A stretch of DNA of 64,000 nt from Paenibacillus sp. JNUCC-31 (GCF_014844075.1 NZ_CP062165.1:4774001-4838000), one strand, 5' to 3'. Counted from the first letter of the stretch, positions 52,949 through 62,734 are shown. Notes: generated from the letters alone by a model not told the origin. Numbers and translations are program-made.

Positions 52949-53843
52949 ACTGAATCAGGTCATTAAGGCATTTGAACAGGAAAAAGCCGTTGATGGCGTC
53001 ACGATGCAAGTACATAAGGGATCGATCTATGGTTTGCTCGGCTCCAATGGGGCAGGCAAAACGTCACTGCTCAAAATACTGGCAGGCATCTATCGTCAGG
53101 ATAGCGGGACAGTTCGTATTGATGGACAAGAAATATATGAAAATATGGATCTTAAGGGACGTACGATTTTTATGGCAGATGCGCCAACCTTTTTCCCACA
53201 GTCGTCCATCGCTCAGATGGCCGCCTTCTATCGTTCGGTATATCCGCGCTGGAATGAGGAACGCTTCGTACAGCTCAGCAGTGTATTTAAACTGGACGTC
53301 AAACGTAAACTGCATCGCATGTCCAAAGGCATGCGCCGTCAGGCGGCCGTGTGGCTCGGGCTCAGCTGTATGCCTGAAGTACTGCTCATGGATGAGCCGA
53401 TTGATGGACTTGATCCGGTCATGCGGCAGCAGATCAAGAATCTGCTGTTCCAGGAAGCAGCGGAGCGTCAGGTGACGATTCTGATCTCATCCCACAATTT
53501 GCGTGAGATTGAAGACCTGTGCGACCATGTTGCCATCATGCACAAAGGGCAGATTATTGTAGAGAAAGACTTGGATGATCTGAAGGCTGATACACATAAA
53601 ATTCAGGTCGCTTTCCGTCATCCTGATCATGCCATGGCAATGGATGAACAGGTGAATATTTTGCATGAAGAGAAGCGGGGGAGTGTATCCCTGTTTATTG
53701 TGAAAGGTAACCGCGAGGCTGTAACGGAACGATTCCGTGCATTTGATCCCTATCTGCTGGATGTGCTGCCGCTGACGCTGGAAGAAATATTTATCTATGA
53801 AATGGAGGATGCTGGGTATGATATTCAACCGATTGTTCTGTAA
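52941..53843 (+). CDS. ABC transporter ATPase (YtrB-like)
   Basis: The 300-residue ATPase has Walker A GSNGAGKTSLLK (~34), a reduced signature MSKGMRRQAAVWLGL, Walker B VLLMDEPIDGLDP and switch HNLREIEDL. A C-terminal ~90-residue domain follows. It overlaps the GntR stop by 8 bases. Works with the large permease encoded next. Confidence 0.92.
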   Translation: MIELNQVIKAFEQEKAVDGVTMQVHKGSIYGLLGSNGAGKTSLLKILAGIYRQDSGTVRIDGQEIYENMDLKGRTIFMADAPTFFPQSSIAQMAAFYRSVYPRWNEERFVQLSSVFKLDVKRKLHRMSKGMRRQAAVWLGLSCMPEVLLMDEPIDGLDPVMRQQIKNLLFQEAAERQVTILISSHNLREIEDLCDHVAIMHKGQIIVEKDLDDLKADTHKIQVAFRHPDHAMAMDEQVNILHEEKRGSVSLFIVKGNREAVTERFRAFDPYLLDVLPLTLEEIFIYEMEDAGYDIQPIVL

Positions 53844-55845
53844 CCGGGGCATCCTGTTCCAAAATTTCAGGCAGCATGGATGGATCGGCATCCTGTACCT
53901 GATCACGTTGTTGTTTTCACTACCGCTTTATATCGCAACCGAGTATCGGGAAGTGCCACAGAAGATTACGAGTTTGTTCCAGGCGAATGGAGAAGTACAA
54001 ATCCTGTTTGCCATTACCTTGCCGGTAGCTGCGGGAATATTTTTATTCCGTTATATGCAATCCGGTGCGCCTTCGGATCTGTTCCACAGTTTGCCGCTGC
54101 GCCGCAAGCATCTGTTAACCGTGAATTTGTTGACAGGATTTATGATGATCCTGCTTCCGATCTGGATCACGACTGCCATTACAGGCTGGGTATGGGCGGT
54201 TTTGGATCAGCCCGCGTTTACATTCGGAGGTAGTTCAATCTGGATGTGGGGATTCAGTATGAGCATCTACTCGTTGTTTATGTTCATGCTGACCGTGGTG
54301 GTAGGCATGTGCATCGGACAGTCCGTATTGCAGGGACTCACCGTGTACGCGCTCCTTTTGTTACCTGTTGTCGTATGGTTCATTTTGTCTCTGCATCTTC
54401 AGCATTACCTGCTCGGATATCCGTACGATGATGTTGGGCGAAATGCAGAAAAAATATCTCTAGTCCTTCGCATGGCTTCGATTAGTGGAGCTCCTGTGAT
54501 CCGTTGGGAACTCATTATCTATTCAATATTAACGCTGTTGTTCATCCCGCTGACTTATGTATTCTACGCGAAGAGACAGGTGGAATCCGCTACCCAAGCG
54601 GTGACGTTTACACTTGTTAAACCCATATTCCGATTTGGTTTAATGTTTACGCTGGTTTTAATTGGCGGAGCCTACTTCACCATTATTGCTCCAAGAGGAT
54701 CATCAGGGTGGGGGATCTTCGGATATATCCTCGGTGGAATTGTCGGTTATATTGTTGCCGAGATGATTATCCGCAAGACGTGGCTGATCTGGAGCAGCAA
54801 ACTGCTGCCCAAGCTCGCTCTATATGGCATCGTGGCTGGATTGATTCTGTACGTACCTGTTGCCGATTGGAATGGATATGCTGAACGGGTGCCTGAACTG
54901 AACAAGGTCAACAGTATCAAGCTTGGCGGAGAACGTTACACTTATAGCAATGGTATCAATCGGAAGGTGGATGATGGACCATTTTATTCGGATGATCCGG
55001 AATATATGGAAGCCGTTATCCATCTTCATCAGAAGATCGTGGATTCCGATCTGCCTTTGCTGAGTGACCCTATCAATTCAGGTATGGAAAATGATGAGTA
55101 TGTTTTTATGAACTACAAGTTGGATAATGGCAAGGTGATGAAACGCAAATATTACATTCCCGAAGCTGAATTTCGTCAGGAATTGATGGCGCTGAAGCAG
55201 TCTCAGGCTTACAAAAAATTTGCATATGATACGTATAAGCTGGATGAGGACGCGCTAAGTATTGGCATTCGCTCAACGATTAGTTCGTACCGAAAAGTAT
55301 ATATTAGCAATCCGAATCAAGTTCGTGAATTCAAGGAATTGCTGAAACAGGACATTATGGACCAGACTTATGAGGAACAACGTTCTCCATGGCAGTCTTT
55401 TGCATACGCGGAAATGAATCAGGATTCCTCATCGAATGACCCTTTACAACCCAAGGAGATGTGGAATTTTGAGATCAAACCAAGCTATGACAGGGTATTG
55501 CAATGGCTCAAAGAGAACAAATTATACGAGCAACTGGAATTTCCAGTAGATGAGGTGGCTTCTGCACAATTTGTAAAGCAGGAGATTAACAGTCCCGGAA
55601 ATCCTCAGATGGTGTACCCTCAGTCAGAATATGTGGACGGGAATTTAAGTGGCAACAAACAGATTGCTACCAAAAATAAAAAAATTATCAGCGAATTGCT
55701 TCAACGTCAACGGTCCGGTTATCAAACAGAGAGAGATACGCTCTATCAGATCAAATTGAATGTCACCCGCGGGGAGAACATCTATATGATCCTGAAAGAA
55801 GAGGACCTGACGAAAGAGATGAAAGCCATCCTGGTCGGACAGTAA
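53818..55845 (+). CDS. ABC-2 type permease with large soluble domain (YtrC/D-like)
   Basis: The 675-residue protein starts at ATG 53818 (GGAGG 9 bases upstream), overlapping the ATPase gene. N-terminal half holds about 9-10 hydrophobic segments (GILYLITLLFSLPLYI, LFAITLPVAAGIFLF, FMLTVVVGMCIG, MFTLVLIGGAYFTII). The C-terminal ~330 residues are soluble, with repeated acidic/aromatic stretches (YSDDPEYMEAVIHLHQKIV), probably outside the membrane. Substrate unknown. Confidence 0.85.
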   Translation: MIFNRLFCNRGILFQNFRQHGWIGILYLITLLFSLPLYIATEYREVPQKITSLFQANGEVQILFAITLPVAAGIFLFRYMQSGAPSDLFHSLPLRRKHLLTVNLLTGFMMILLPIWITTAITGWVWAVLDQPAFTFGGSSIWMWGFSMSIYSLFMFMLTVVVGMCIGQSVLQGLTVYALLLLPVVVWFILSLHLQHYLLGYPYDDVGRNAEKISLVLRMASISGAPVIRWELIIYSILTLLFIPLTYVFYAKRQVESATQAVTFTLVKPIFRFGLMFTLVLIGGAYFTIIAPRGSSGWGIFGYILGGIVGYIVAEMIIRKTWLIWSSKLLPKLALYGIVAGLILYVPVADWNGYAERVPELNKVNSIKLGGERYTYSNGINRKVDDGPFYSDDPEYMEAVIHLHQKIVDSDLPLLSDPINSGMENDEYVFMNYKLDNGKVMKRKYYIPEAEFRQELMALKQSQAYKKFAYDTYKLDEDALSIGIRSTISSYRKVYISNPNQVREFKELLKQDIMDQTYEEQRSPWQSFAYAEMNQDSSSNDPLQPKEMWNFEIKPSYDRVLQWLKENKLYEQLEFPVDEVASAQFVKQEINSPGNPQMVYPQSEYVDGNLSGNKQIATKNKKIISELLQRQRSGYQTERDTLYQIKLNVTRGENIYMILKEEDLTKEMKAILVGQ

Positions 55846-56004
55846 GGTTATCTTTATACGGGAAGGGTTCTCCCATTGAAACAACTTGATTTCTCTAACT
55901 GACTTGACCAGATACAACGTATGGAATATATTAGAAAAAGGTAGTGGTTCGATTCGAAATGATGACCATTTCGGCGAATCCCATATGGAACGGCTTATGA
56001 GGGA

Positions 56005-56062
56005 AGCACCCGTAAGAGCAGGCAATACGCCTGACTTGCGGGTGCTTTTTTTGTTTTTTTCT
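56005..56062 (+). terminator. terminator after the GntR/ABC operon
   Basis: AGCACCCG...AAG and CTT...CGGGTGCT pair with an inner CAGGC/GCCTG stem, followed by a T-rich tail (TTTTTTTGTTTTTTT). It lies in the 307-bp gap before the coiled-coil gene, so an upstream in-frame extension of that gene would cross it. Confidence 0.85.
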
Positions 56063-56152
56063 ACTTTCCATATCAGGGAGCGCAATCGAATGACCACTCA
56101 GGTACATCCAGCAGGTTATATCTATCAATTCAATCGAAGGGAGCAGAAGAGA

Positions 56153-57175
56153 ATGCAAACCAGAATAGTAGAGGACAGGAGCAATTATCAGGCGAGTCTT
56201 TGTTCATGTCTAGGACAAGCCAGACAAAGCCGCTCAAATGAGGAGAATGAAGAGGAGCAGCAGATCATGGACCCATTCCAAAAGAGTAGCGTTAGAGAAC
56301 ATACTCTCATAGGGACACGACCTGGATCTCGGCCTAACCTTCGCGCTAACATATGGACCCGTATGAGCCTGGGACTCATCATCATGTTCAGTATGAGTGT
56401 GATTTATTATTCTTCCACTGCTGAAGGTGCGGGCCCTGAGCTTGGTGTAACTGCGCAGAAAGCATGGGAGAGCGTGCTGAGCAAGGCCGATTCACAGACA
56501 AAATTGTCCCTGCAACGAGCGTATGAGAACGTGGGGAACTGGACGACCCAAGAGCAATCTTGGGAACAAAAAACAAAGACACTACATGCCGCGAATACGT
56601 CGGAATTGGCAAGGTTGCGTGTGGAAATCAGGCAAACCGATGACGCGAAGATCGCAGGTCTAGCTGAAAAGGTAAAACAAACCGAGGCCCGGTATGAGCC
56701 TTTGTTTGCCTTGTACAGTTCAGTAAATAAGCAACTGGACGCCGCCAAAGCGATCAAAAACAAGGAATGGAGTGCCGCTATTCGTACCCAAGCGGATACG
56801 TTGAAACCCGTTGTTCAGCTTGCACGAGAAGACATTCGTTTCAAGAAAAAGGAACTTGCCGAAGCCCGCAAACGAAAGAGCACAGAAGTGAAACGGTTGC
56901 GTACTTTATTAGCTGGAGTTGATCCGGTGAAGAAGCAGATTCAAACGGGCAAAAAACAGGCGAGCCTGTCGAGAGAGCGATATTCAAACGCGTTGCAGCA
57001 GTTCAAACAGAGTGCAAAGCTAGGTCAGTCATCACGCGTATTAAGCTCGTTGAACTCCCTAGCCGCTGCAGCAGAGAAATGGGCTGGCTCCAAACAGCAT
57101 ATTTATACACTGGAACAGAAGGTAAGCGCCACCTATGCCAACGTCAGACAGGAACTGGCCAAGAGATCCAAATAA
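56153..57175 (+). CDS. hypothetical membrane-anchored coiled-coil protein
   Basis: From ATG 56153 (AAGGGAGCAGAAGAG upstream) the product is 340 residues; ATG 56267 (GAGGAG upstream) is an equally possible start. A polar N-terminus, one hydrophobic segment (MSLGLIIMFSMSVIYYSS) and then a Lys/Glu/Ala/Gln-rich helical part with heptad-like spacing (KVKQTEARYEPLFALYSSVNKQLDAAK, KKKELAEARKRKSTEVKRLRTLL) to the end. It resembles exported coiled-coil proteins of bacilli but I cannot name a family. Confidence 0.7.
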   Translation: MQTRIVEDRSNYQASLCSCLGQARQSRSNEENEEEQQIMDPFQKSSVREHTLIGTRPGSRPNLRANIWTRMSLGLIIMFSMSVIYYSSTAEGAGPELGVTAQKAWESVLSKADSQTKLSLQRAYENVGNWTTQEQSWEQKTKTLHAANTSELARLRVEIRQTDDAKIAGLAEKVKQTEARYEPLFALYSSVNKQLDAAKAIKNKEWSAAIRTQADTLKPVVQLAREDIRFKKKELAEARKRKSTEVKRLRTLLAGVDPVKKQIQTGKKQASLSRERYSNALQQFKQSAKLGQSSRVLSSLNSLAAAAEKWAGSKQHIYTLEQKVSATYANVRQELAKRSK

Positions 57176-57285
57176 AATAGAGAGATACTTTATCCTTGCT
57201 GCCACTACCGAGAAACAACAGTATAGTCGATGAGAAGACAGGACTGTGGTACACTCGAAGCAAACGAGGCGGCAGGAGGATATGA

Positions 57286-57750
57286 ATGGCAGACAAAGAA
57301 GATTTAACCCGGTTCGGTGTGGCATTTCCCACGCCTCTGATCGAACAGTTTGATAGGTATATTGAAGAGCAGGGATACAAAAACCGTTCGGAAGCTTTCC
57401 GTGATTTGGTCCGTAAAACATTGCTGGAGCCTTCTGCATTGCATTCCGAGCAGGATGTAGCCGGAACCATTGTGATGGTGTTTGACCACCATATCAGTGA
57501 TCTCCCTATTCGGTTAATGGAGCTGCAGCATGAGGCACACCATGACATCATCTCCAATATGCATGTGCACCTGAATCATGATCAATGTCTGGAGGTCATT
57601 GCGGTGAGGGGCAACCTCGGGCGATTGCGTCATCTTCATTCGCAGATTCAGGTGCAAAAAGGAGTGCTATATGCAGAACTCTCTGTAACGTATGTGGATG
57701 AGCTTAATAAACTGACAAACCATCATAACCATAGTCACAATCATGATTGA
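57286..57750 (+). CDS. nikR: nickel-responsive regulator NikR
   Basis: The 154-residue protein has an N-terminal ribbon-helix-helix (LTRFGVAFPTPLIEQFDRYIEEQGYKNRSEAFRDLVRKTL) and a C-terminal ACT-like domain with the high-affinity nickel ligands: His in QHEAHHD, and MHVHLNHDQCLE (two His and Cys). A short His-rich tail (NHHNHSHNHD) is extra and may bind nickel loosely. AGGAGG precedes ATG 57286. It probably represses the nik operon that begins 0.35 kb downstream. Confidence 0.94.
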   Translation: MADKEDLTRFGVAFPTPLIEQFDRYIEEQGYKNRSEAFRDLVRKTLLEPSALHSEQDVAGTIVMVFDHHISDLPIRLMELQHEAHHDIISNMHVHLNHDQCLEVIAVRGNLGRLRHLHSQIQVQKGVLYAELSVTYVDELNKLTNHHNHSHNHD

Positions 57751-57860
57751 TCAAAATCGCCATAGCCATCATCGTCATCCTAATTCTTCAACGGATTAAC
57801 TTAAAATTTCAATAACCGATCCATTGGTTTTAACTAACTTTGCCCATAACCCGTATGTTG

Positions 57861-57909
57861 AACAACAGATTATCGGACTCATGCCGATATTCTGTTGTTT
57901 TTTTTGTTA
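57861..57909 (+). terminator. terminator of nikR
   Basis: AACAACAGATTATCGG and CCGATATTCTGTTGTT form a near-perfect 16-bp stem followed by eight T. Confidence 0.92.
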
Positions 57910-58009
57910 TAATACCTCACTCCAAATAGTGTAATGTTTACTGATTTCCTTGTGACTATCCATTTTATACTTTGTAAATGAAAATAAATGGAATTCGAAG
58001 TTAAGTTTA

Positions 58010-58040
58010 TTGACACATAAAATCTATTTTGTGCTACAAT
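58010..58040 (+). promoter_or_regulatory. nik operon promoter with candidate NikR site
   Basis: TTGACA (58010-58015) and TACAAT (58035-58040) are 19 bp apart. Between them CACATAAAAT and ATTTTGTG form an imperfect inverted repeat, a plausible NikR site by position. It does not match the E. coli GTATGA-N16-TCATAC sequence. Confidence 0.5.
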
Positions 58041-58101
58041 TTTCAAAAAAAGTGACACGAAAATGAATTGTACAGCAGAACACAGAGGGGGAACAGTGAA
58101 G

Positions 58102-59748
58102 ATGGGCAGATTTTCATGGGGAAAACGTTCGGTTCGAGCGGGGTTAGGCATTTTGCTTTGTTGTACAGTTGGGTTATCAGGATGTACGCAGGGGGCATCC
58201 TCATCGATAACAGAGAGCGTTCAGCAGGCGGCTTCTCTTCCCAAAGACGAACTGGTGCTGGCCGTTGGCACGGAACCTGAAGGTGGATTTGATCCAACTA
58301 CAGGTTGGGGACAGTACGGTTCGCCACTCTTTCAGAGTACCTTGTTGAAAAGGGATGCCAAGCTTCAACTGGTCAATGATCTGGCGACAGACCACTCCGT
58401 CAGTAAGGATGGGCTGACTTGGACTGTCAAACTCCGGGATGATGTCAAGTTCTCCGATGGTAAGCTACTGACGGCCGAAGATGTCAGGTTTACGTTTGAG
58501 ACGGCTGCGAAGAGCGGGTCGGTCATCGATTTGACCAATATGGCTGAAGTGAAAGCCCAGGATGCAACAACTGTTGTCTTTACATTAAAGTCACCACAGT
58601 CCACGTTTATCAGTCTTCTGACTACGCTGGGCATTGTGCCTGAGCACGCCTATGGTTCCGATTATGCGGAGCATCCGGTCGGGTCCGGTCCATACAAGCT
58701 GGTACAGTGGGATAAGGGGCAGCAGGCGATCGTTGAGGCTAACGAGCAATATTACGGAAAAAAGTCCGCATTCCATAAACTGACGTTTCTCTATCTTGAT
58801 GAGGATGCAGCTTTTGCGGCGGCTCAGGCCGGTACAGTCGATATCGCGGCTATCCCGGCGGCGTTCAGCAAGCAGCAGGTGAACGGAATGAAAATGGAAT
58901 CGGTAAAAACCGTTGATAACCGGGGCATCATGTTCCCGATGCAACCTGCCGGCGCCCAGTCTGGTGACGGGCTACCAGCAGGCAACGATGTTACATCCGA
59001 CATCTCCATTCGCAAGGCGGTAAATGTTGCAATTGATCGTAATGCTCTGGTGGAAGGTGTACTGGAGGGGCATGGGCGTCCGGCCTACTCGGTCAGTGAT
59101 GATTTGCCTTGGGGTAATCCGGATTCTGTATTTGCAGATGCGAATCCGGATGAAGCGAAGCAGATTCTGGCGGCTGGCGGCTGGATGGATTCAGATGGCG
59201 ACGGTTTTGTTGAGAAAAACGGCGTAAAGGCTGAATTCAATCTGCTTTATTTTGCTGGGGATTTAACAAGACAATCTCTGGCACTGGCTGCTGCGGATAT
59301 GGTAGCCCAGGCAGGGATCAAGATCAATGTGGAGGGCAAGAGTCGCGAAGAGACGAAAAAGCTGGCCTATACCAATGCCGTATTATTTGGCTGGGGAAGC
59401 CATGATCCGCTGGAGACTTACAACCTCTACAGTAGTACCCATAAAGGGGAAGGGTATTACAATACAGGGTTGTACAACAACCCAACCGTAGACTCTTGGA
59501 TGCAACAGGCCCTCCAAGCGACAACGGAAGAAGAGGCACTACCCTTTTGGCAGAAAGCCGAGTGGGATGGATCAACAGGATTCAGTTATCAGGGCGATGC
59601 GCCATGGGCATGGCTGGTGAATATTGATCATCTGTATCTGGTGAAAAATGGTCTGAATATCGGTGAGCAGCAAATCCATCCACATGGTCACGGGTGGCCA
59701 GTGACATCCAATCTGGAGGAATGGTCCTGGAATGACGATTCGAAATAA
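58102..59748 (+). CDS. nikA: nickel-binding lipoprotein NikA
   Basis: The 548-residue cluster-C binding protein has signal SVRAGLGILLCCTVGLSGC with lipobox LSGC, then KDELVLAVGTEPEGGFDPTTGWGQYGSPLFQSTLL, FSDGKLLTAEDVRFTFE, HPVGSGPYKLVQWDKGQ and a His-rich end (QQIHPHGHGW). ATG 58102 is used because GAGGGGG sits 10 bases before it; ATG 58063 lies upstream of that site. The NikR gene and order binding protein-permease-permease-ATPase-ATPase fix the nickel assignment over peptides. Confidence 0.88.
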   Translation: MGRFSWGKRSVRAGLGILLCCTVGLSGCTQGASSSITESVQQAASLPKDELVLAVGTEPEGGFDPTTGWGQYGSPLFQSTLLKRDAKLQLVNDLATDHSVSKDGLTWTVKLRDDVKFSDGKLLTAEDVRFTFETAAKSGSVIDLTNMAEVKAQDATTVVFTLKSPQSTFISLLTTLGIVPEHAYGSDYAEHPVGSGPYKLVQWDKGQQAIVEANEQYYGKKSAFHKLTFLYLDEDAAFAAAQAGTVDIAAIPAAFSKQQVNGMKMESVKTVDNRGIMFPMQPAGAQSGDGLPAGNDVTSDISIRKAVNVAIDRNALVEGVLEGHGRPAYSVSDDLPWGNPDSVFADANPDEAKQILAAGGWMDSDGDGFVEKNGVKAEFNLLYFAGDLTRQSLALAAADMVAQAGIKINVEGKSREETKKLAYTNAVLFGWGSHDPLETYNLYSSTHKGEGYYNTGLYNNPTVDSWMQQALQATTEEEALPFWQKAEWDGSTGFSYQGDAPWAWLVNIDHLYLVKNGLNIGEQQIHPHGHGWPVTSNLEEWSWNDDSK

Positions 59749-59787
59749 GCTCTGCAGTAGCTTTAGCCTGAATTGGGGAGAGATTGG

Positions 59788-60783
59788 ATGACAGACGGAG
59801 TGAGATGGGCCAGATTTGTCGGATTTAAAATGTTGCGGCTTGTATCTTTACTGGTGGGAGTCAGCGTGGTGTCTTTTATACTGATGCAGTTCTCTCCTGT
59901 GGACCCGGTCGAGGCCTACATTGGTGGAGACATGATCAGGGTGAGCGCGGAGCAGCGTACGCTTATTGAGGAACGTTGGGGACTCAATGATTCACCTGTA
60001 GAGCGACTACTTACGTGGGGCCAGGCGCTGATTCAGGGTGATCTGGGAACCTCGATGATCTACAGGCAGCCGGTTGCAGATATCATCCAGGAACGATTCA
60101 TGAATTCTGTTGCTCTTATGGCGGTGGCATGGCTGTTATCCGGTCTGATCGGATTCGGTCTGGGGGTTGTTGCTGCCATGAGGCGGGATTCGCGGGTGGA
60201 TCGTCTGATCTGTTGGTACTGTTACACTCTGGCTTCCACACCGGTATTCTGGATGGCCTTGTTACTGCTCATGGTATTCGGTGTGTGGCTTGGGTGGCTC
60301 CCGGTTGGACTTGGTGTGCCTGCGGGCATGACGGCAGATCAAGTGACATGGGGGGATCGGACGAAGCACATGATATTGCCTGCGTTGACTTTGAGTTTGA
60401 CGGGCGTGGCCGCGATCGCCCTGCATACCCGGCAGAAGCTGGTGGATGTGCTGGACTCGGACTATATTCTTTTTGCAAGGGCACGAGGTGAGCGAGGTGT
60501 TCAATTGTTTCGTCGCCATGGGTTCAGGCATGTTGTACTGCCAGCTTTGACGCTGCAATTTGCTTCATTTAGTGAATTGTTCGGTGGGGCCGTGCTCGCG
60601 GAGCAGGTGTTTTCCTATCCCGGGCTGGGGCAGGCAACGGTTCAGGCCGGATTGCGCGGTGATGTGCCGCTGCTGTTGGGGCTTGTGCTGTGTAGTGCCG
60701 TATTTGTGTTTACAGGCAATATGATTGCCGACATTCTTTATCGTATTATTGATCCGCGCATCAAGGAGGAGGAGATAGGATGA
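59788..60783 (+). CDS. nikB: nickel ABC permease NikB
   Basis: The 331-residue BPD_transp_1 permease has RLVSLLVGVSVVSFILMQFSPVDPVEAYIG at the start, GDLGTSMIYRQPVADII, and the coupling loop GFRHVVLPALTLQF; it ends LYRIIDPRIKE. ATG 59788 is chosen because GGGGAGAG lies 6 bases before it; the TTG at 59773 precedes that site. Overlaps nikC by ATGA. Confidence 0.92.
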   Translation: MTDGVRWARFVGFKMLRLVSLLVGVSVVSFILMQFSPVDPVEAYIGGDMIRVSAEQRTLIEERWGLNDSPVERLLTWGQALIQGDLGTSMIYRQPVADIIQERFMNSVALMAVAWLLSGLIGFGLGVVAAMRRDSRVDRLICWYCYTLASTPVFWMALLLLMVFGVWLGWLPVGLGVPAGMTADQVTWGDRTKHMILPALTLSLTGVAAIALHTRQKLVDVLDSDYILFARARGERGVQLFRRHGFRHVVLPALTLQFASFSELFGGAVLAEQVFSYPGLGQATVQAGLRGDVPLLLGLVLCSAVFVFTGNMIADILYRIIDPRIKEEEIG

Positions 60784-61775
60784 AACAGACATTGGAGCGT
60801 CCCTCCCGGCCTGCGGGTCAGATTGCACAGCAGCCAAAAGCAAATTCTGTAAATGGTGAGGAGAGCAACAAGAGGGATTGGGGATCAATAGTTCCACGTC
60901 CACATGCTTGTGGAGCAGAAGGGTATACCGATCCCGGCGTCAGTAATCCTCGTTTCCGTAATCCGCGCAAATGGGCGCTCATTTGGGGCAGCCTGGGCGT
61001 GATCTGGATTGCCATCGTGTGGCTGACAGGCAGACTGCTTCCCGCTGAATCGACGCTGACCTCCTTGATGGATCGGAATCTGGCCCCAACTTGGGCTCAT
61101 CCTTTCGGTACGGATTGGCTGGGGAGAGATATGTTCATGCGCACATGGAGAGGATTGGCAACGAGCATTCAGGTAGGTTTGCTGGCGGCTTGTGGTGGTG
61201 GACTCATTGCGCTGGTGCTGGGTCTGACTGCTGCTTCAGGGAAAGCTGCGGATCGGGTGATCTCATGGGTTATTGACCTCTTCCTGAGTGTTCCCCACCT
61301 GGTATCGCTGGTGATGCTCGCCTTTGTATTCGGTGGAGGTTTGCCTGGGGTAGCGTTAGCCATTGCCCTGACCCATTGGCCGAATCTGGCCCGAATTGTA
61401 CGGGCAGAGATGATTCAGCTGAAATCAGCGGAGTATATTCATATCTCACGCAGGTTGGGTCATTCGCGAATGCGTATTGCGGTGCAGCACATGCTGCCAC
61501 ATCTGATTCCACAGCTGCTCGTGGGAGTGCTGCTGATCTTCCCTCATGCGATTCTGCATGAGGCAGCGATTACGTTTCTGGGGCTGGGGCTGTCGCCGCA
61601 GCAGCCAGCGATCGGAATTATTTTATCAGAGTCCATGAGATATTTGTCCGCAGGTATGTGGTGGTTGGCCTTTTTCCCGGGACTCGCATTGCTGTTGGTC
61701 GTTCGTGCGTTCGATGTGCTGGGGAGTAGTCTGAAGACATTAACGGGAACCGGCAGTTCAAGGGAGGGGGTGTAG
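60780..61775 (+). CDS. nikC: nickel ABC permease NikC
   Basis: The 331-residue permease has an unusual ~60-residue polar N-terminal extension (PSRPAGQIAQQPKANSVNG), then a helix (WALIWGSLGVIWIAIVWLTG), the DppC/NikC mark FGTDWLGRDMFMRTWRGLATS, and the coupling loop RLGHSRMRIAVQHMLPHLIP. It ends LGSSLKTLTG. It starts on the last bases of nikB and is followed by nikD after 2 bases. Confidence 0.92.
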   Translation: MKQTLERPSRPAGQIAQQPKANSVNGEESNKRDWGSIVPRPHACGAEGYTDPGVSNPRFRNPRKWALIWGSLGVIWIAIVWLTGRLLPAESTLTSLMDRNLAPTWAHPFGTDWLGRDMFMRTWRGLATSIQVGLLAACGGGLIALVLGLTAASGKAADRVISWVIDLFLSVPHLVSLVMLAFVFGGGLPGVALAIALTHWPNLARIVRAEMIQLKSAEYIHISRRLGHSRMRIAVQHMLPHLIPQLLVGVLLIFPHAILHEAAITFLGLGLSPQQPAIGIILSESMRYLSAGMWWLAFFPGLALLLVVRAFDVLGSSLKTLTGTGSSREGV

Positions 61776-61777
61776 AC

Positions 61778-62734
61778 ATGGCTCTTCTTGAAGTAGAGGG
61801 AGTATCGGTTTCGTTTCGGCGTGCGCGGGGATGGTTTGGGCACGAGGAGAACCTTGTTATTCAAGATCTGAATCTGTCTGTTCATGAAGGTGAGATTGTA
61901 GCGGTCGTAGGGGCGAGCGGATCTGGGAAAAGTGTACTGGCACAGGCGATCATGGGCATTCTTCCTGCCAATGCCAGGCTGGAAGGCCGGATTAGCTATG
62001 TGGGCGAACCCTTGACTCTGGAGCGGCAGCTTCATTTGCGAGGTGATGAACTGGTGTACATTCCGCAATCGGTCAGTTATTTGGACCCGCTGTTGAAGGT
62101 AGGCAGACAGGTTCAGCGCGTAAATCAAAAGTCTGGACGGCATCCCCGATTGACGCCCCGATCCGTGATGCAAGAGGCAGAGCAGGAGTTGTCAGGACGT
62201 TATCACTTGCCTCAGGGCACATCGGACAAATATCCGTTTGAGCTATCAGGCGGCATGGCTCGGCGGGTGTTGATGGCAACAGCCACCTCCGGTGCACCGA
62301 AACTCATTATCGCAGATGAGCCAACACCTGGCATCCATCCTGAAGTGCTGGCTGAAACGATGAAGCAATTTCGTCAACTGGCCGATGAAGGCGTCGGTAT
62401 CCTTTGGATTACTCATGATATTACAACTGCCTTGACGGCAGCGGATCGCATATCCGTATTTTACGCAGGTTCCAATGTAGAGACGGCACAGGTTGGTGAT
62501 TTTACGGAAACGGGCGATCGCTTGCGGCATCCATATACAAAAGCGCTTTGGAACGCGTTGCCGCAGAACGAATTCCAACCTCTATCTGGTACCCAGCCTG
62601 TAGCGGGTCAATGGTTGTCAGAGGGATGCTCATTTGCACCACGCTGCATCGGAGCGACTACGGCATGTACCAGTAGCCGTCCTGAACTGCGCAAGGTTCG
62701 CGAAGGAGAAGTGAGGTGCATTCATGCCACTTGA
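61778..62734 (+). CDS. nikD: nickel ABC ATPase NikD
   Basis: The 318-residue ATPase has Walker A GASGSGKSVLAQ (~46), signature LSGGMARRVLMA, Walker B LIIADEPTPGIHPE and WITHDITTAL. C-terminal extension with Cys residues (CSFAPRCIGATTACTSSRPEL). AAGGGAGGGGG precedes ATG 61778. Confidence 0.92.
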   Translation: MALLEVEGVSVSFRRARGWFGHEENLVIQDLNLSVHEGEIVAVVGASGSGKSVLAQAIMGILPANARLEGRISYVGEPLTLERQLHLRGDELVYIPQSVSYLDPLLKVGRQVQRVNQKSGRHPRLTPRSVMQEAEQELSGRYHLPQGTSDKYPFELSGGMARRVLMATATSGAPKLIIADEPTPGIHPEVLAETMKQFRQLADEGVGILWITHDITTALTAADRISVFYAGSNVETAQVGDFTETGDRLRHPYTKALWNALPQNEFQPLSGTQPVAGQWLSEGCSFAPRCIGATTACTSSRPELRKVREGEVRCIHAT

